Positions 40,200 through 48,002 of a stretch of 48,002 nucleotides of DNA are shown here, piece by piece. The translations under genes and the position numbers were made by a program. This DNA is from Actinomycetota bacterium. Lineage in GTDB: Bacteria; Actinomycetota; Acidimicrobiia; Acidimicrobiales; UBA8592. Within the stretch, counting starts at the first letter, position 1; every line of letters begins with the position of its first letter. The notes under the pieces are model-generated. The model saw nothing but the letters and a program-made list of their open reading frames with translations, ran no database searches and had not been told where the DNA came from. The DNA lies in assembly GCA_902565595.1 (NCBI GenBank), contig CACFFD010000009.1:1-48002 (forward strand), read 5' to 3'.

Positions 40200-40676
40200 A
40201 TGGCATCAACTTCTGACGCACCATACGGCATGGCAAAGAGATACTTTGATGATCTCGTTCTCGGAGAGAAATCTGAGTCTCGTTGGTTCTCTGCAGATGA
40301 AACTGAAATGATTGAATTTGCCCTCAAGTTTGACCCGCAATACTTTCATGTAGACCCTGATAAAGCGAAGAGCTCACCATTTGGGCAAATAGTCGCTTCA
40401 GGCACATACACTTTCGCAATCTGGAACAAGTTAAATATGGAAGTCAATGGCGATATTGCCTGGATTGCCGGATTGGGTTTTAACGACTTCAAATTCCCCA
40501 GCCCTTTTCTTCCTAACACGCCAGTCCAATCAACCAGTCACCTTATTTCTAAACGTGAATCCAAGAAAAATCCAGAGAGAGGGTTAGTAATCCACGAATA
40601 CAAGGTCACGGATGAGAACGGCGGGACTATCTTCGAATGTACCTGCCCGGCATTAGTTGCACGAGTCACAGAATGA
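40200..40676 (+). CDS. MaoC-family hotdog dehydratase
   Basis: A 158-residue single-hotdog MaoC protein. The signature region is FALKFDPQYFHVDPDKAKSSPFGQIVASG, containing the Asp and His used by (R)-hydratases, followed by the G.GFNDFKFPSPFLP segment. It probably hydrates a 2-enoyl-CoA. It starts 2 nt after the CaiB stop and ends 37 nt before the thiolase start, in the middle of the ACAD-Rieske operon. Confidence 0.9.
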   Translation: MASTSDAPYGMAKRYFDDLVLGEKSESRWFSADETEMIEFALKFDPQYFHVDPDKAKSSPFGQIVASGTYTFAIWNKLNMEVNGDIAWIAGLGFNDFKFPSPFLPNTPVQSTSHLISKRESKKNPERGLVIHEYKVTDENGGTIFECTCPALVARVTE

Positions 40677-40713
40677 AGTTAGATGTAAAGTAATTGATGA
40701 AGGAAGGAATCTC

Positions 40714-41910
40714 ATGTCTGAATTGAATGAAGTGGTGATAGTCGATGCTGTCCGTTCAGCGACGGCGAAACGCAACGGAAGACTATCAAGTTTTCACGTA
40801 ACAAAACTCCTAGGTGACGTTCTAGTGTCCCTAATCGGACGAAATAACCTGGATCCAAGCACTGTCGATCATGTTGCAGGAGGGTGTATCGCCCAAGTAG
40901 GCATGCAAGCAAATAACGTAACTCGGACATCTTGGCTTGCCGCTGGCCTTCCAGTCCATGTCGGAGCTTCCACTACCACTACCCAATGTGGTTCGGGTCA
41001 GCATGCAAATACATGGGCGCATTCGCTAATTTCATCAGGAATGGCTGAAATAGTGATCGTTTGCGGTGTTGAATCGATGTCACACGTGCCAATGGCATCC
41101 CAAATCCCCGTAGATGAAAATGGGGAGGCATATCTTGGAGAACGTTACACCGACGAATACAAAGAACTATATGATCCAACGAACCAGCTTGAAGGTGCAG
41201 AACGTATAGCTGAAAAATGGGGGCTAACTCGTGAAGAGTTAGATCATTATGGTGCTAGATCACAGCAGCTAGCAGCCCAAGCTTGGCAAGAAGGAAGGTT
41301 CGATGGTCAAATCGTCCCGTTTACCATCTCAGAAGATGGTTCTGATATTCACGACCGCGATGAAGGCCTCAGAGAGACTACTTTCGAAGGCCTCTCGAAA
41401 CTTTCAACGATCTCTGGGGCTAGTTACTTTGATGAAGCCGCGAAGTATCATACGGCGGGTACCGCTTCGCAACTAGCTGATGCCGCTTCAGCACTTTTAG
41501 TGATGAGTGCATCAAAAGCAGATGAATTGGGTCTAACACCAATGGCCCGAGTAGTCAGTTCCTGCCTTGTGGGAACTGACCCAGAATTGATGCTCACAGG
41601 GCCTATAGCGGCGACCCAAAAATTACTTCAAGATAGTGGATACACCAAAGATGACATTGACATCTTTGAAGTTAATGAAGCCTTTGCATCTGTAGTTCTT
41701 GCTTGGGCTAAAGAGTTGGGAATAGAGGTCGATGAGAGAGTCAACCCTAACGGGGGCGCAATTGCTATAGGCCATGCTTTAGGGTCTACTGGCCCTTTAC
41801 TAATTACAAAAACGGTTCATGAACTTCAACGCTCAGGCGGTCGATTAGGACTTATAAGTATGTGTTGTGGCGGCGGTCTAGGAACAGGAACTTTAGTAGA
41901 ACGGTTATAG
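40714..41910 (+). CDS. thiolase (acetyl-CoA acyltransferase)
   Basis: A 398-residue thiolase. It has the acyl-accepting Cys92 in TTTTQCGSGQ, NEAFA near 325, His354 in GHALGSTG and Cys384 in CCGGG, all in place. It cleaves a 3-ketoacyl-CoA with CoA, the final step of a beta-oxidation turn. The ATG at 40714 is preferred to a frame opening at 40657 because AGGAAGG lies upstream and the protein then begins MSELNEVVIVDAVRS, as in the family. It is the fifth gene of the operon. Confidence 0.93.
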   Translation: MSELNEVVIVDAVRSATAKRNGRLSSFHVTKLLGDVLVSLIGRNNLDPSTVDHVAGGCIAQVGMQANNVTRTSWLAAGLPVHVGASTTTTQCGSGQHANTWAHSLISSGMAEIVIVCGVESMSHVPMASQIPVDENGEAYLGERYTDEYKELYDPTNQLEGAERIAEKWGLTREELDHYGARSQQLAAQAWQEGRFDGQIVPFTISEDGSDIHDRDEGLRETTFEGLSKLSTISGASYFDEAAKYHTAGTASQLADAASALLVMSASKADELGLTPMARVVSSCLVGTDPELMLTGPIAATQKLLQDSGYTKDDIDIFEVNEAFASVVLAWAKELGIEVDERVNPNGGAIAIGHALGSTGPLLITKTVHELQRSGGRLGLISMCCGGGLGTGTLVERL

Positions 41911-41944
41911 ACCGATAGGGATTTTGACAGTAAGGCCTTAATTC

Positions 41945-43105
41945 ATGAAAAAAACTGAACAGATAAAACAAATCTCAAAACTAATCAAACGAATTGACAC
42001 GAATACGAACGTTGACGCTGGTTGCTTTTATGAAAATCCAACTAGTAGGTACACTGATCAGGCCTTGGCCCAAAGAGAATGGGATACCTTCTTTTGCAAC
42101 TCTCCTCAATTAGTTGGGCTAAGTGGCGACCTACCCGACATCTACTCCTTTTTTACTGTGAAAGAATTAGGGACTCCAATATTGGCGGTACGCGACAGTG
42201 ACGGACTTTTTCGAGCTTTCGTAAACTCTTGCCGTCACCGAGGGGTGGTTGTCGAAGAAGAAGAGCGAGGCACCTCCAAACGGTTCACCTGCCAGTTTCA
42301 CCGCTGGACATATGATTCGAACGGCACCCTTGTTGGCTTACCCAAAGCAGAACACTTTGGAGAACTTGAAAGTGAACGAAAAGGGCTTATCGAGCTCCCA
42401 TCAGAAGAACGTCATGGACTTCTTTGGGTGCATCCGGATCCAAGTGGTGTAATTGATATAGGAGAAATGCTTACCGACAACTTAATAGAGGAACTTGAAA
42501 GTTGGGACCTTCAAGAACTAGAGCATCTCGGGAATGATTCGTACGACGTAGCGTGCAACTGGAAACTTGCTATGGATACTTTTGGTGAAACATACCATTT
42601 CAGTAGCTTGCATGAAATGACGCTACATAACGCATTTCATGGAAATGTGCAATGCTACGATACCTTTGGGAATAACCATCGTATGCTGCTTTGCCGAAGA
42701 GATATCGATGAAATGCGGAAGCTACCAGAAAGCGATTGGGATATCACAACTGCGGCCTTACCCGTATATTGGCTGTTTCCCAATGTTCAATTAATGCCAT
42801 CCAAAGAGGGCTTATACCTAGTTCGTGCTTATCCCAACCCTAAAGACCCAGGTCAACATCGATCACTTATCAGTTTTTACCTACGTCCTCATTTCTCTGC
42901 GGATATCGAAATGAGAGAAGTTTTTAGAATGATGTCGCAAGCCTTCGGACAAATAATCCGGGATGAGGACTACGCGGTAGGAGAAAGTCAGCAAATCACT
43001 GCAAATAGTAAAGCAATGGAATCTGTGATCTTCGGACGAAATGAACCAGCCCTTCATCACTACCACTCAACCTATGAACGTGTTCTGAGCGAAATAGGAG
43101 CTTAA
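41945..43105 (+). CDS. Rieske non-haem iron oxygenase, alpha-subunit type
   Basis: A 386-residue oxygenase. The Rieske [2Fe-2S] ligands are Cys96-x-His98 and Cys116-x2-His119. The mononuclear Fe site is formed by His218, His223 and probably Asp342, preceded by the NWKLAMDTFGETYH segment. Such enzymes hydroxylate, dihydroxylate or demethylate aromatic or aliphatic rings. A reductase or small subunit is not found nearby. It is the last gene in the ACAD-thiolase operon, 34 nt after the thiolase. Confidence 0.92.
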   Translation: MKKTEQIKQISKLIKRIDTNTNVDAGCFYENPTSRYTDQALAQREWDTFFCNSPQLVGLSGDLPDIYSFFTVKELGTPILAVRDSDGLFRAFVNSCRHRGVVVEEEERGTSKRFTCQFHRWTYDSNGTLVGLPKAEHFGELESERKGLIELPSEERHGLLWVHPDPSGVIDIGEMLTDNLIEELESWDLQELEHLGNDSYDVACNWKLAMDTFGETYHFSSLHEMTLHNAFHGNVQCYDTFGNNHRMLLCRRDIDEMRKLPESDWDITTAALPVYWLFPNVQLMPSKEGLYLVRAYPNPKDPGQHRSLISFYLRPHFSADIEMREVFRMMSQAFGQIIRDEDYAVGESQQITANSKAMESVIFGRNEPALHHYHSTYERVLSEIGA

Positions 43106-43117
43106 GAAAACATAAGT

Positions 43118-43525
43118 TTAGCTATTAGTTAAAGCAACGATAGCTACTCCTTCAAGTAGGCGTTCGCCGTCGCGCTCTAACCAAATCTCACATGTAGCAA
43201 GAAGTTCATCAGTGGTAGTATCGAGCGAAACTACCTTTCCGTGGGCAGAAAGAACATCACCACCTAGAACCCAGCCTGTAAATCTGACTTGAAGTCTTCG
43301 GATGCAGTCCTGCCCCTGCCAATTCATTAGCATATTTACGATATAGGACAAATTTAGTGGGCCTTGATTCACGACCTTTCCTTTTATGCCCATCTTTTCA
43401 TTGCCCTCGGCATCCCAGTGAATGGGGTATGGGTCCCTTAGTAGGGCAGCCATAGTTTTCATCTTTTCAGTATCTACAGAGGCGATATTGAAAGGCGGGA
43501 TCTTGCTACCTACATCAACGTTCAA
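43118..43525 (-). CDS. MaoC-family hotdog dehydratase (C-terminal-half type)
   Basis: A hotdog protein of about 135 residues with LRDPYPIHWD (Asp and His of the MaoC motif), LNLSYIVNMLMNWQG and an ending in LLATCEIWLERDGERLLEG. The frame is open farther upstream, but the first ATG (43579) would overlap the preceding gene by 65 nt. The TTG at 43525, preceded by AAGGGGG, gives an 11-nt overlap and is preferred. It forms a two-gene version of the fused MaoC protein at 10877-11842, with 43515-43964 as the other half. Confidence 0.75.
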   Translation of the reverse strand: MNVDVGSKIPPFNIASVDTEKMKTMAALLRDPYPIHWDAEGNEKMGIKGKVVNQGPLNLSYIVNMLMNWQGQDCIRRLQVRFTGWVLGGDVLSAHGKVVSLDTTTDELLATCEIWLERDGERLLEGVAIVALTNS

Positions 43526-43964
43526 CTTTCCCCCTTCGAAGCCTCCAATAGCTTGTTGCTTTGGCAACTGGCTCGCCATCTTCATCAAATAACTCAATTG
43601 AGAAAACGAAACGGTCATAAATTTTTCCAGCATCTGTGAAGCGGCGTTCCACTTCGACAATTTCTCCTTCGCAACGATACTCAATCTCTTCACGAAGTGG
43701 TTTAAAAAATTCCCAATCGTATCCATCTAGACCGACAGAGCCCGTTTCTTTCACTCGTCCTAAATCAAACAACTCTGCAATGGAGGTTTGAACACCTTGA
43801 ATTGGTATATGGAAAAGCGCAATTGGATGGGCTAGACCATCTTCTAGCTGAGGTGAGGTGGTGCAATCAGTAAGAAGGTAGTTTTCCCAGCGGTCAATAG
43901 TTCTGTTGCCCCCAGGAAATTTATGTCCAACTAGGCCAAGCATGTATTCTTCGGAAGGAATCAT
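43515..43964 (-). CDS. MaoC N-terminal (FAS1 dehydratase-type) hotdog protein
   Basis: A 149-residue single hotdog domain with an N-terminal LVGHKFPGGNRTIDRW and HPIALFHIPIQ. Then comes a beta-sheet region with EIEYRCEGEIVEVERRFTDAGKIYDRFVFSIE and a CDxDGE-like FDEDGEPVAKATSYW ending. Such non-catalytic halves pair with a MaoC half to form a heterodimeric hydratase for large CoA substrates. It overlaps the catalytic-half gene by 11 nt and begins 9 nt after the PNPOx-like gene, on the minus strand. Confidence 0.82.
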   Translation of the reverse strand: MIPSEEYMLGLVGHKFPGGNRTIDRWENYLLTDCTTSPQLEDGLAHPIALFHIPIQGVQTSIAELFDLGRVKETGSVGLDGYDWEFFKPLREEIEYRCEGEIVEVERRFTDAGKIYDRFVFSIELFDEDGEPVAKATSYWRLRRGKVER

Positions 43965-43973
43965 CGAAGCACT

Positions 43974-44513
43974 CTACCGCATTGCCTTTTCCGCCGATAA
44001 TAGGGCAGGTAGGTCATGGCTTACTGTTGATTCAACATGCAGCTGCATCATATGCCTGTCAGGAGCTTGAAACGTTTCTAGTTCCCGTTTTATTCGTTCT
44101 TCTGTAGGTCGAGTTCCCCCGAAAGCTCGTGTAAGAAAGGCTTCAGTGTATCGCTCGAGTAATTCGTCACTTTTAAAGATCTCAATATTCCCCCGTAACG
44201 TGATCTGGCGGCCGATATTTGTTGGATCCCATATACAGAAAGAAGCTGCAGGGTTTCTTATCCACGCATGGTACTTCGCTCTGTTTGTAGTTGAAGTTAC
44301 AGTAATTTTTCCGTCGAGTACCGTATAGAGCATGACTGCGGTGACAGGTTCATTGGATTTCGTAACCCAGGAAACAACTGTGTGGCTTGCAGAATGGATG
44401 ATCTCTTCTATTTCTTCGTCGGTAAGTGAAAAGGACTTAATCTCACGACGTAATTCCCATGGTTCTTGTGGTTCGGAATCTGAAATAACCATAGGGTCCT
44501 GGAGGCCTTTCAT
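43974..44513 (-). CDS. PNPOx-like split-barrel flavin/F420-binding protein
   Basis: A 179-residue split-barrel protein of the pyridoxamine-oxidase-like / F420-dependent group. Characteristic pieces are AVMLYTVLDGKITVTSTTNRAKYHAWIRNPAASFCIWDP (about 58-96) and RQITLRGNIEIF. In actinobacteria related Rv1155-type proteins bind F420, and others use FMN. The reaction is unknown. The ATG at 44513 is possible, and ATG 44492, with AGGA upstream, is an alternative. It heads the small leftward operon with the two hotdog genes. Confidence 0.82.
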   Translation of the reverse strand: MKGLQDPMVISDSEPQEPWELRREIKSFSLTDEEIEEIIHSASHTVVSWVTKSNEPVTAVMLYTVLDGKITVTSTTNRAKYHAWIRNPAASFCIWDPTNIGRQITLRGNIEIFKSDELLERYTEAFLTRAFGGTRPTEERIKRELETFQAPDRHMMQLHVESTVSHDLPALLSAEKAMR

Positions 44514-44578
44514 CTATGACGTACCGTATTGATACCAAATGAAGATTGATTAAGCGAATCTAGTGTAAAACTATATGT

Positions 44579-45118
44579 ATGCAATCCGAGGAGTTCCAGG
44601 CACTCACACGTCTACAAGCAAAAGAATCCATACGTGATTTAGTGTTTGACTATTCTTCGGCAGTTGCTGATAAAGACGTTGAATTTATGTCTTCTCTGTT
44701 TGTTGATGATGCAGATTTCGGAGCATATGGGAAAGGCCCTGATGCCCTCCACAACCTGATGCAAAAAACAATGGGCAGCTTAGAGTTGGGGATAATTCTT
44801 ATCACCAACCACAGAATTGAATTTGTTGATGACACTAGGGCCGAAGGAGAAGTCTGGGCCAGGTGCTTTGCTCAAAATACGGACGAAGGCTACTACGAAC
44901 AGGTAATCAAATACGTTGATACGTATCGAAGAACCTCTGTTGACAGTTCGGGGGTAGGGATCTGGAAATTCGAAAAAAGAAAACACCTTCTTTGGTTCGG
45001 GGAAGGCAAAGAATCTCCTCTAATTCAGAACGAAGCCAACTGGCCTTCTAACAATATAGGGGTTGGGCGTATTCCTCTAGCAGATCCCGACGTTCAAAGA
45101 TTTAGGGATAATATCTAA
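44579..45118 (+). CDS. SnoaL-like (SnoaL_4) domain protein
   Basis: A 179-residue NTF2-fold protein. Its LQAKESIRDLVFDYSSAVADKD opening and LFVDDADFGAYG parallel the protein at 25995-26558, so the two are paralogues. No catalytic residues can be assigned with confidence. It is a single gene, divergent from the split-barrel operon and convergent with a CaiB/BaiF gene. The first ATG at 44579 is used. Confidence 0.78.
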   Translation: MQSEEFQALTRLQAKESIRDLVFDYSSAVADKDVEFMSSLFVDDADFGAYGKGPDALHNLMQKTMGSLELGIILITNHRIEFVDDTRAEGEVWARCFAQNTDEGYYEQVIKYVDTYRRTSVDSSGVGIWKFEKRKHLLWFGEGKESPLIQNEANWPSNNIGVGRIPLADPDVQRFRDNI

Positions 45119-45132
45119 CTAAGAAAACCCCT

Positions 45133-46362
45133 TTATCTGATAACGCCTTCTTTCCTTAATTCTTCGATTTCTTCAAGAGGCATCCGAAGCTCGGACGCAA
45201 GGATTTCATTTGTGTGTTCCCCAAGTGAAGGCAGGGGAGTATCAGTACGATCTCGAACGCCAGCCATCTTTATCGGGTTCCCAGCGGCAAGCGCTGCTTC
45301 GCCAGAATCAGTGGTTATTTCTACAAGCATATTTCGCGATTTAATGTGGGGATCATTAACAATGTCCTCAGCTGTGAATACGGGAGCTGCAGCAATTCCA
45401 GCACCTGCTAGAAGACTGCAAACCTCGATTGGTTCATTGTCACCTGCCCATTGATGCACTGTCTCACGAAGTAGTTCTATGTTCTGCACCCAATCCTCTC
45501 GACTAGTAAAGCGAGGATCATCAAGCCATTCTTCCTTCCCGAGCAGCTCAGCAAATTGATTGAATTGATGCTCTCTGCCAATTTGTATGACAATCTCACC
45601 TTTCATGATTTTAAACCCGTGATTAATGAGTGAACTCGGGGTACGAGGGTCGTGTCCCATTGAAAAATAATTCGGGACTATATCAGCGAAAGCAACCATT
45701 GAATCCAGCATCGAAAGATCAATATATTGACCCTTACCTGTAGTTTCGCGGTAGCGAAGAGCGGCAAGGATAGCGATGATAGCGAAAAGTCCCGTTCCAG
45801 TGTCACCAAGTGCACCAGCTGGAGAAACTTTAAGCTCTTCTTCAGAGGGACGATTGAAGGTGTATAGGCCTGACATCGCTTCGGCAATTGGGGCAAATGC
45901 AGGCCAATCAGTGTAGGGACTATTTGAATCGTGCCCGAATCCTGAGATCGAAAGATAAATAATCGAGTTATCAAGCGATTGCAACGAGGGATAATCAAGG
46001 CCGAAGCTCTCCATTGTTCCTGCTTTAAAATTTTCAGCTATAACGTCAAACTTTGGAAGAAGTTCTTTGAAGACTTTCTGCCCCAAATCATGCTTAAGAT
46101 CTATCCCGATACTTTTCTTTGAGAGATTGTTTCGAATAAAAGTAGCACCAATTTGATTTCCAGATACGTCGTTGATAGCAGGAAGAGAGCTTCTGCCCAA
46201 GTCTCCGCGAATAGGATGTTCAACCTTTACGACCTCAGCACCTAATCGTGCCAAGAGCTGAGTTGCAAATGGTAGCGACTGCATTTGCTCAACTGCTAGA
46301 ACTCTCACTCCACTCAAAGGGCGAATGGTGGAGTCTTCGTCTGTATCAGATGTAGTAACCAT
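45133..46362 (-). CDS. CaiB/BaiF (type III) CoA-transferase
   Basis: A 409-residue family III CoA-transferase with catalytic Asp187 in GALGDTGTGLFA, the GAEVVKVEHP segment (41-50) and GQYIDLSMLDSMV. The N-terminal 12 residues are a Thr/Asp-rich extension. GGAGGAG lies 11 nt before the ATG. It starts 24 nt downstream of leuA on the same strand, so the two may be co-transcribed, though no obvious metabolic link exists. It could be a racemase of the same fold, but the Asp motif is consistent with CoA transfer. Confidence 0.92.
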   Translation of the reverse strand: MVTTSDTDEDSTIRPLSGVRVLAVEQMQSLPFATQLLARLGAEVVKVEHPIRGDLGRSSLPAINDVSGNQIGATFIRNNLSKKSIGIDLKHDLGQKVFKELLPKFDVIAENFKAGTMESFGLDYPSLQSLDNSIIYLSISGFGHDSNSPYTDWPAFAPIAEAMSGLYTFNRPSEEELKVSPAGALGDTGTGLFAIIAILAALRYRETTGKGQYIDLSMLDSMVAFADIVPNYFSMGHDPRTPSSLINHGFKIMKGEIVIQIGREHQFNQFAELLGKEEWLDDPRFTSREDWVQNIELLRETVHQWAGDNEPIEVCSLLAGAGIAAAPVFTAEDIVNDPHIKSRNMLVEITTDSGEAALAAGNPIKMAGVRDRTDTPLPSLGEHTNEILASELRMPLEEIEELRKEGVIR

Positions 46363-46386
46363 CGGATCAAACTCCTCCTTGAATGC

Positions 46387-48002
46387 CTATTGATCTTTAG
46401 CGGCTCTGTTGATAGCGCTAATAATAGCTCGCATAGATGCAGTAGTTATGTCTGTATGCAGACCACATCCCCACAGCTCTGTTCCATCGACCGCCATTTC
46501 AATATATGCAACTGCAGTTGCATCTGCTCCAGTTCCTTTAGAATGCTCATGGTAATCAAGCACTCTAAGGTCTAAATCAAGAGCACTCCTTAAGCCTGTA
46601 ACAAATGCGTCGAGAGAGCCACTTCCTTCTCCTTGCACAACAAACTGCTCACCTTCCTTGGAAATGCGGGCAGTTAACAAGGTTCTATCTTTGCCCGCTG
46701 CGTTCTGTGCTGACTCGTAGCCATGTAAAACATGAGGGTAGTCAAGGTCGAGGTATTCTCCGGCAAACTCATTATAGATCTGTTGCGATGTGATCTCTTT
46801 GCCAGTTATATCGGTAATTCTTTGAATTTTTCGAGTGAATTCGATCTGCATACGCCGGGGTAGATCAAATTGATTCTCTGTCTTGAGAAGATAGGACACC
46901 CCACCTTTTCCAGATTGGCTGTTGACTCTAACAACGTCCTCGTATGTTCGGCCCACATCTTTTGGATCAATTGGAATATACGGAACTTCGAACGTAGTGG
47001 CCCCAGTTTTCTCGAGCGCCTCAAAGCCTTTCTTAATTGCGTCCTGATGTGATCCAGAAAACGCTGTATAAACCAAATCTCCAACATACGGATGACGGGG
47101 ATGGACAGGAAGCTGATTGCAGTATTCAGTTACTCTACGCAATTCATTAATGTCGCTAATATCGAGCATTGGATCGACACCCTGGCTGAACATGTTCATT
47201 GCAATGTTGACTAAGTCGACGTTTCCAGTTCGTTCGCCATTACCAAATAGTGTTCCTTCCACGCGATCCGCTCCGGCCATTATTCCAAATTCTGCTGCTG
47301 CGACTCCAGTGCCTCTGTCGTTATGTGGATGAAGGCTAAGGATAATATCCTCACGCCTGTTCAAGTTTCTGTGCATCCATTCGATCATGTCGCCGTATGT
47401 ATTGGCTGTTGCCATTTCTACCGTGGCTGGCAAATTGATAATGAGCTTATTGTCAGGACCGGGATCGATTACTCCAGTAACCGCATCACAAATCTCCTTG
47501 GCGTATGTGAGTTCGGTACCAGTGAACGATTCAGGAGAGTATTCGTAACGGATGTTCGTATCTGGCACTGCCGATTCAAGGTTTTTGCAAATTTCGGCAG
47601 CATCGGTTGCAATTTTCGTTATTCCTAAGGTGTCCATTCCAAAGACAACCTGCCGCTGAAGCGTAGACGTCGAATTGTAGAAATGAATTATCGCTTGTTT
47701 GCTTCCGGCGATGGATTCAAAGGTTCGGTTTATTAATTCTTCGCGGCTTTGCACCAAGACCTGAATTGTCACGTCGTCAGGGATAGCATTTGCTTCAATT
47801 ATCTCTCGTACGAATTGAAAGTCAGCTTCTGATGCTGACGGAAACCCTACTTCGATTTCCTTGAAACCGATCGAAACGAGAGTTTCAAACATCCTCCACT
47901 TTCTTTCAGGATCCATGGGTTCAATTAGAGCTTGATTTCCGTCACGTAGATCTACTGAGCACCACAACGGGGCTTTAGAAATAACGTTTGATGGCCAAGA
48001 TC
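46387..48002 (-). CDS. leuA: 2-isopropylmalate synthase, 5' end outside window
   Basis: 538 codons of LeuA, the first enzyme of leucine synthesis (acetyl-CoA plus 2-oxoisovalerate to 2-isopropylmalate). The frame remains open to the window edge, and the codons before 47967 read W-P-S-N-V-I-S-K-A-P, matching the usual LeuA N-terminus. The TTG at 47967 is therefore not the start. Catalytic motifs are WCSVDLRDGNQAL, LSLHPHNDRGTG (metal-binding His pair) and EGTLFGNGERTGN. The C-terminal third is the LeuA dimer regulatory domain for leucine feedback inhibition. Length and motifs fit the actinobacterial/fungal LeuA type. Confidence 0.95.
   Translation of the reverse strand, partial: SWPSNVISKAPLWCSVDLRDGNQALIEPMDPERKWRMFETLVSIGFKEIEVGFPSASEADFQFVREIIEANAIPDDVTIQVLVQSREELINRTFESIAGSKQAIIHFYNSTSTLQRQVVFGMDTLGITKIATDAAEICKNLESAVPDTNIRYEYSPESFTGTELTYAKEICDAVTGVIDPGPDNKLIINLPATVEMATANTYGDMIEWMHRNLNRREDIILSLHPHNDRGTGVAAAEFGIMAGADRVEGTLFGNGERTGNVDLVNIAMNMFSQGVDPMLDISDINELRRVTEYCNQLPVHPRHPYVGDLVYTAFSGSHQDAIKKGFEALEKTGATTFEVPYIPIDPKDVGRTYEDVVRVNSQSGKGGVSYLLKTENQFDLPRRMQIEFTRKIQRITDITGKEITSQQIYNEFAGEYLDLDYPHVLHGYESAQNAAGKDRTLLTARISKEGEQFVVQGEGSGSLDAFVTGLRSALDLDLRVLDYHEHSKGTGADATAVAYIEMAVDGTELWGCGLHTDITTASMRAIISAINRAAKDQ

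Noticed and set aside
43118-43964. Possible frameshift joining two hotdog genes
   Set aside because: Each half is a complete domain with its own start and stop, and a two-gene arrangement of this hydratase is common.
1-48002. tRNA, rRNA, CRISPR arrays, insertion sequences, attachment sites
   Set aside because: Reading both strands gave no cloverleaf, repeat-spacer array, transposase or terminal inverted repeats.

Overview
The window is a gene-dense bacterial chromosome segment with about 50 protein genes, a GC content judged by eye to be in the mid-40s percent, no RNA genes, and no mobile elements or CRISPR. Several features point to a marine-type actinobacterium, plausibly Acidimicrobiia. 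These are an F420-type LLM oxidoreductase, a long actinobacterial-type LeuA, a split-barrel F420/FMN protein, many FadD/SDR/CaiB paralogues, and several genes with a TAnnnT hexamer only 6-8 nt before the start codon (leaderless style). This assignment is an inference.

Bases 1-1656 hold housekeeping and stress genes. First is the 3' part of an ArsC-family reductase whose catalytic Cys position is an in-frame TGA, followed by a SECIS-like hairpin with a GGUC loop, so it is very probably a selenoprotein. A CysQ-like phosphatase, a cold-shock protein and a small basic protein follow.

Bases 1745-46362 form a patchwork of short operons in alternating directions. They encode three unusual cytochrome P450s, two 3Fe-4S-type ferredoxins, a limonene-epoxide-hydrolase-like enzyme, a Rieske oxygenase, a heme-oxygenase-like diiron protein and an FMN alpha-hydroxyacid dehydrogenase. 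There are also eight SDRs, five AMP-forming acyl-CoA ligases, two acyl-CoA dehydrogenases, a crotonase, several MaoC hotdog proteins, a thiolase, two CaiB/BaiF CoA-transferases, two amidohydrolases, two MFS transporters and several SnoaL/NTF2-fold proteins. The logic is catabolic: uptake, oxygenation, alcohol and ketone oxidation, CoA activation, then beta-oxidation-like steps and thiolysis. The epoxide hydrolase, MenB/BadI-like crotonase and ketosteroid-dehydrogenase-like flavoprotein suggest cyclic terpenoid- or steroid-like carboxylic acids, but the substrate cannot be read from sequence. No transcription regulator is recognisable, although several divergent gaps carry palindromes.

The right end (46387-48002) is leuA, truncated by the window edge, with a CaiB/BaiF gene directly downstream. 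The most unusual items are the Sec-ArsC with its hairpin, a tandemly duplicated protein of unknown family (26585-27430), P450s with a degenerate L-helix, and an SDR ORF carrying the tail of a drug/metabolite transporter.
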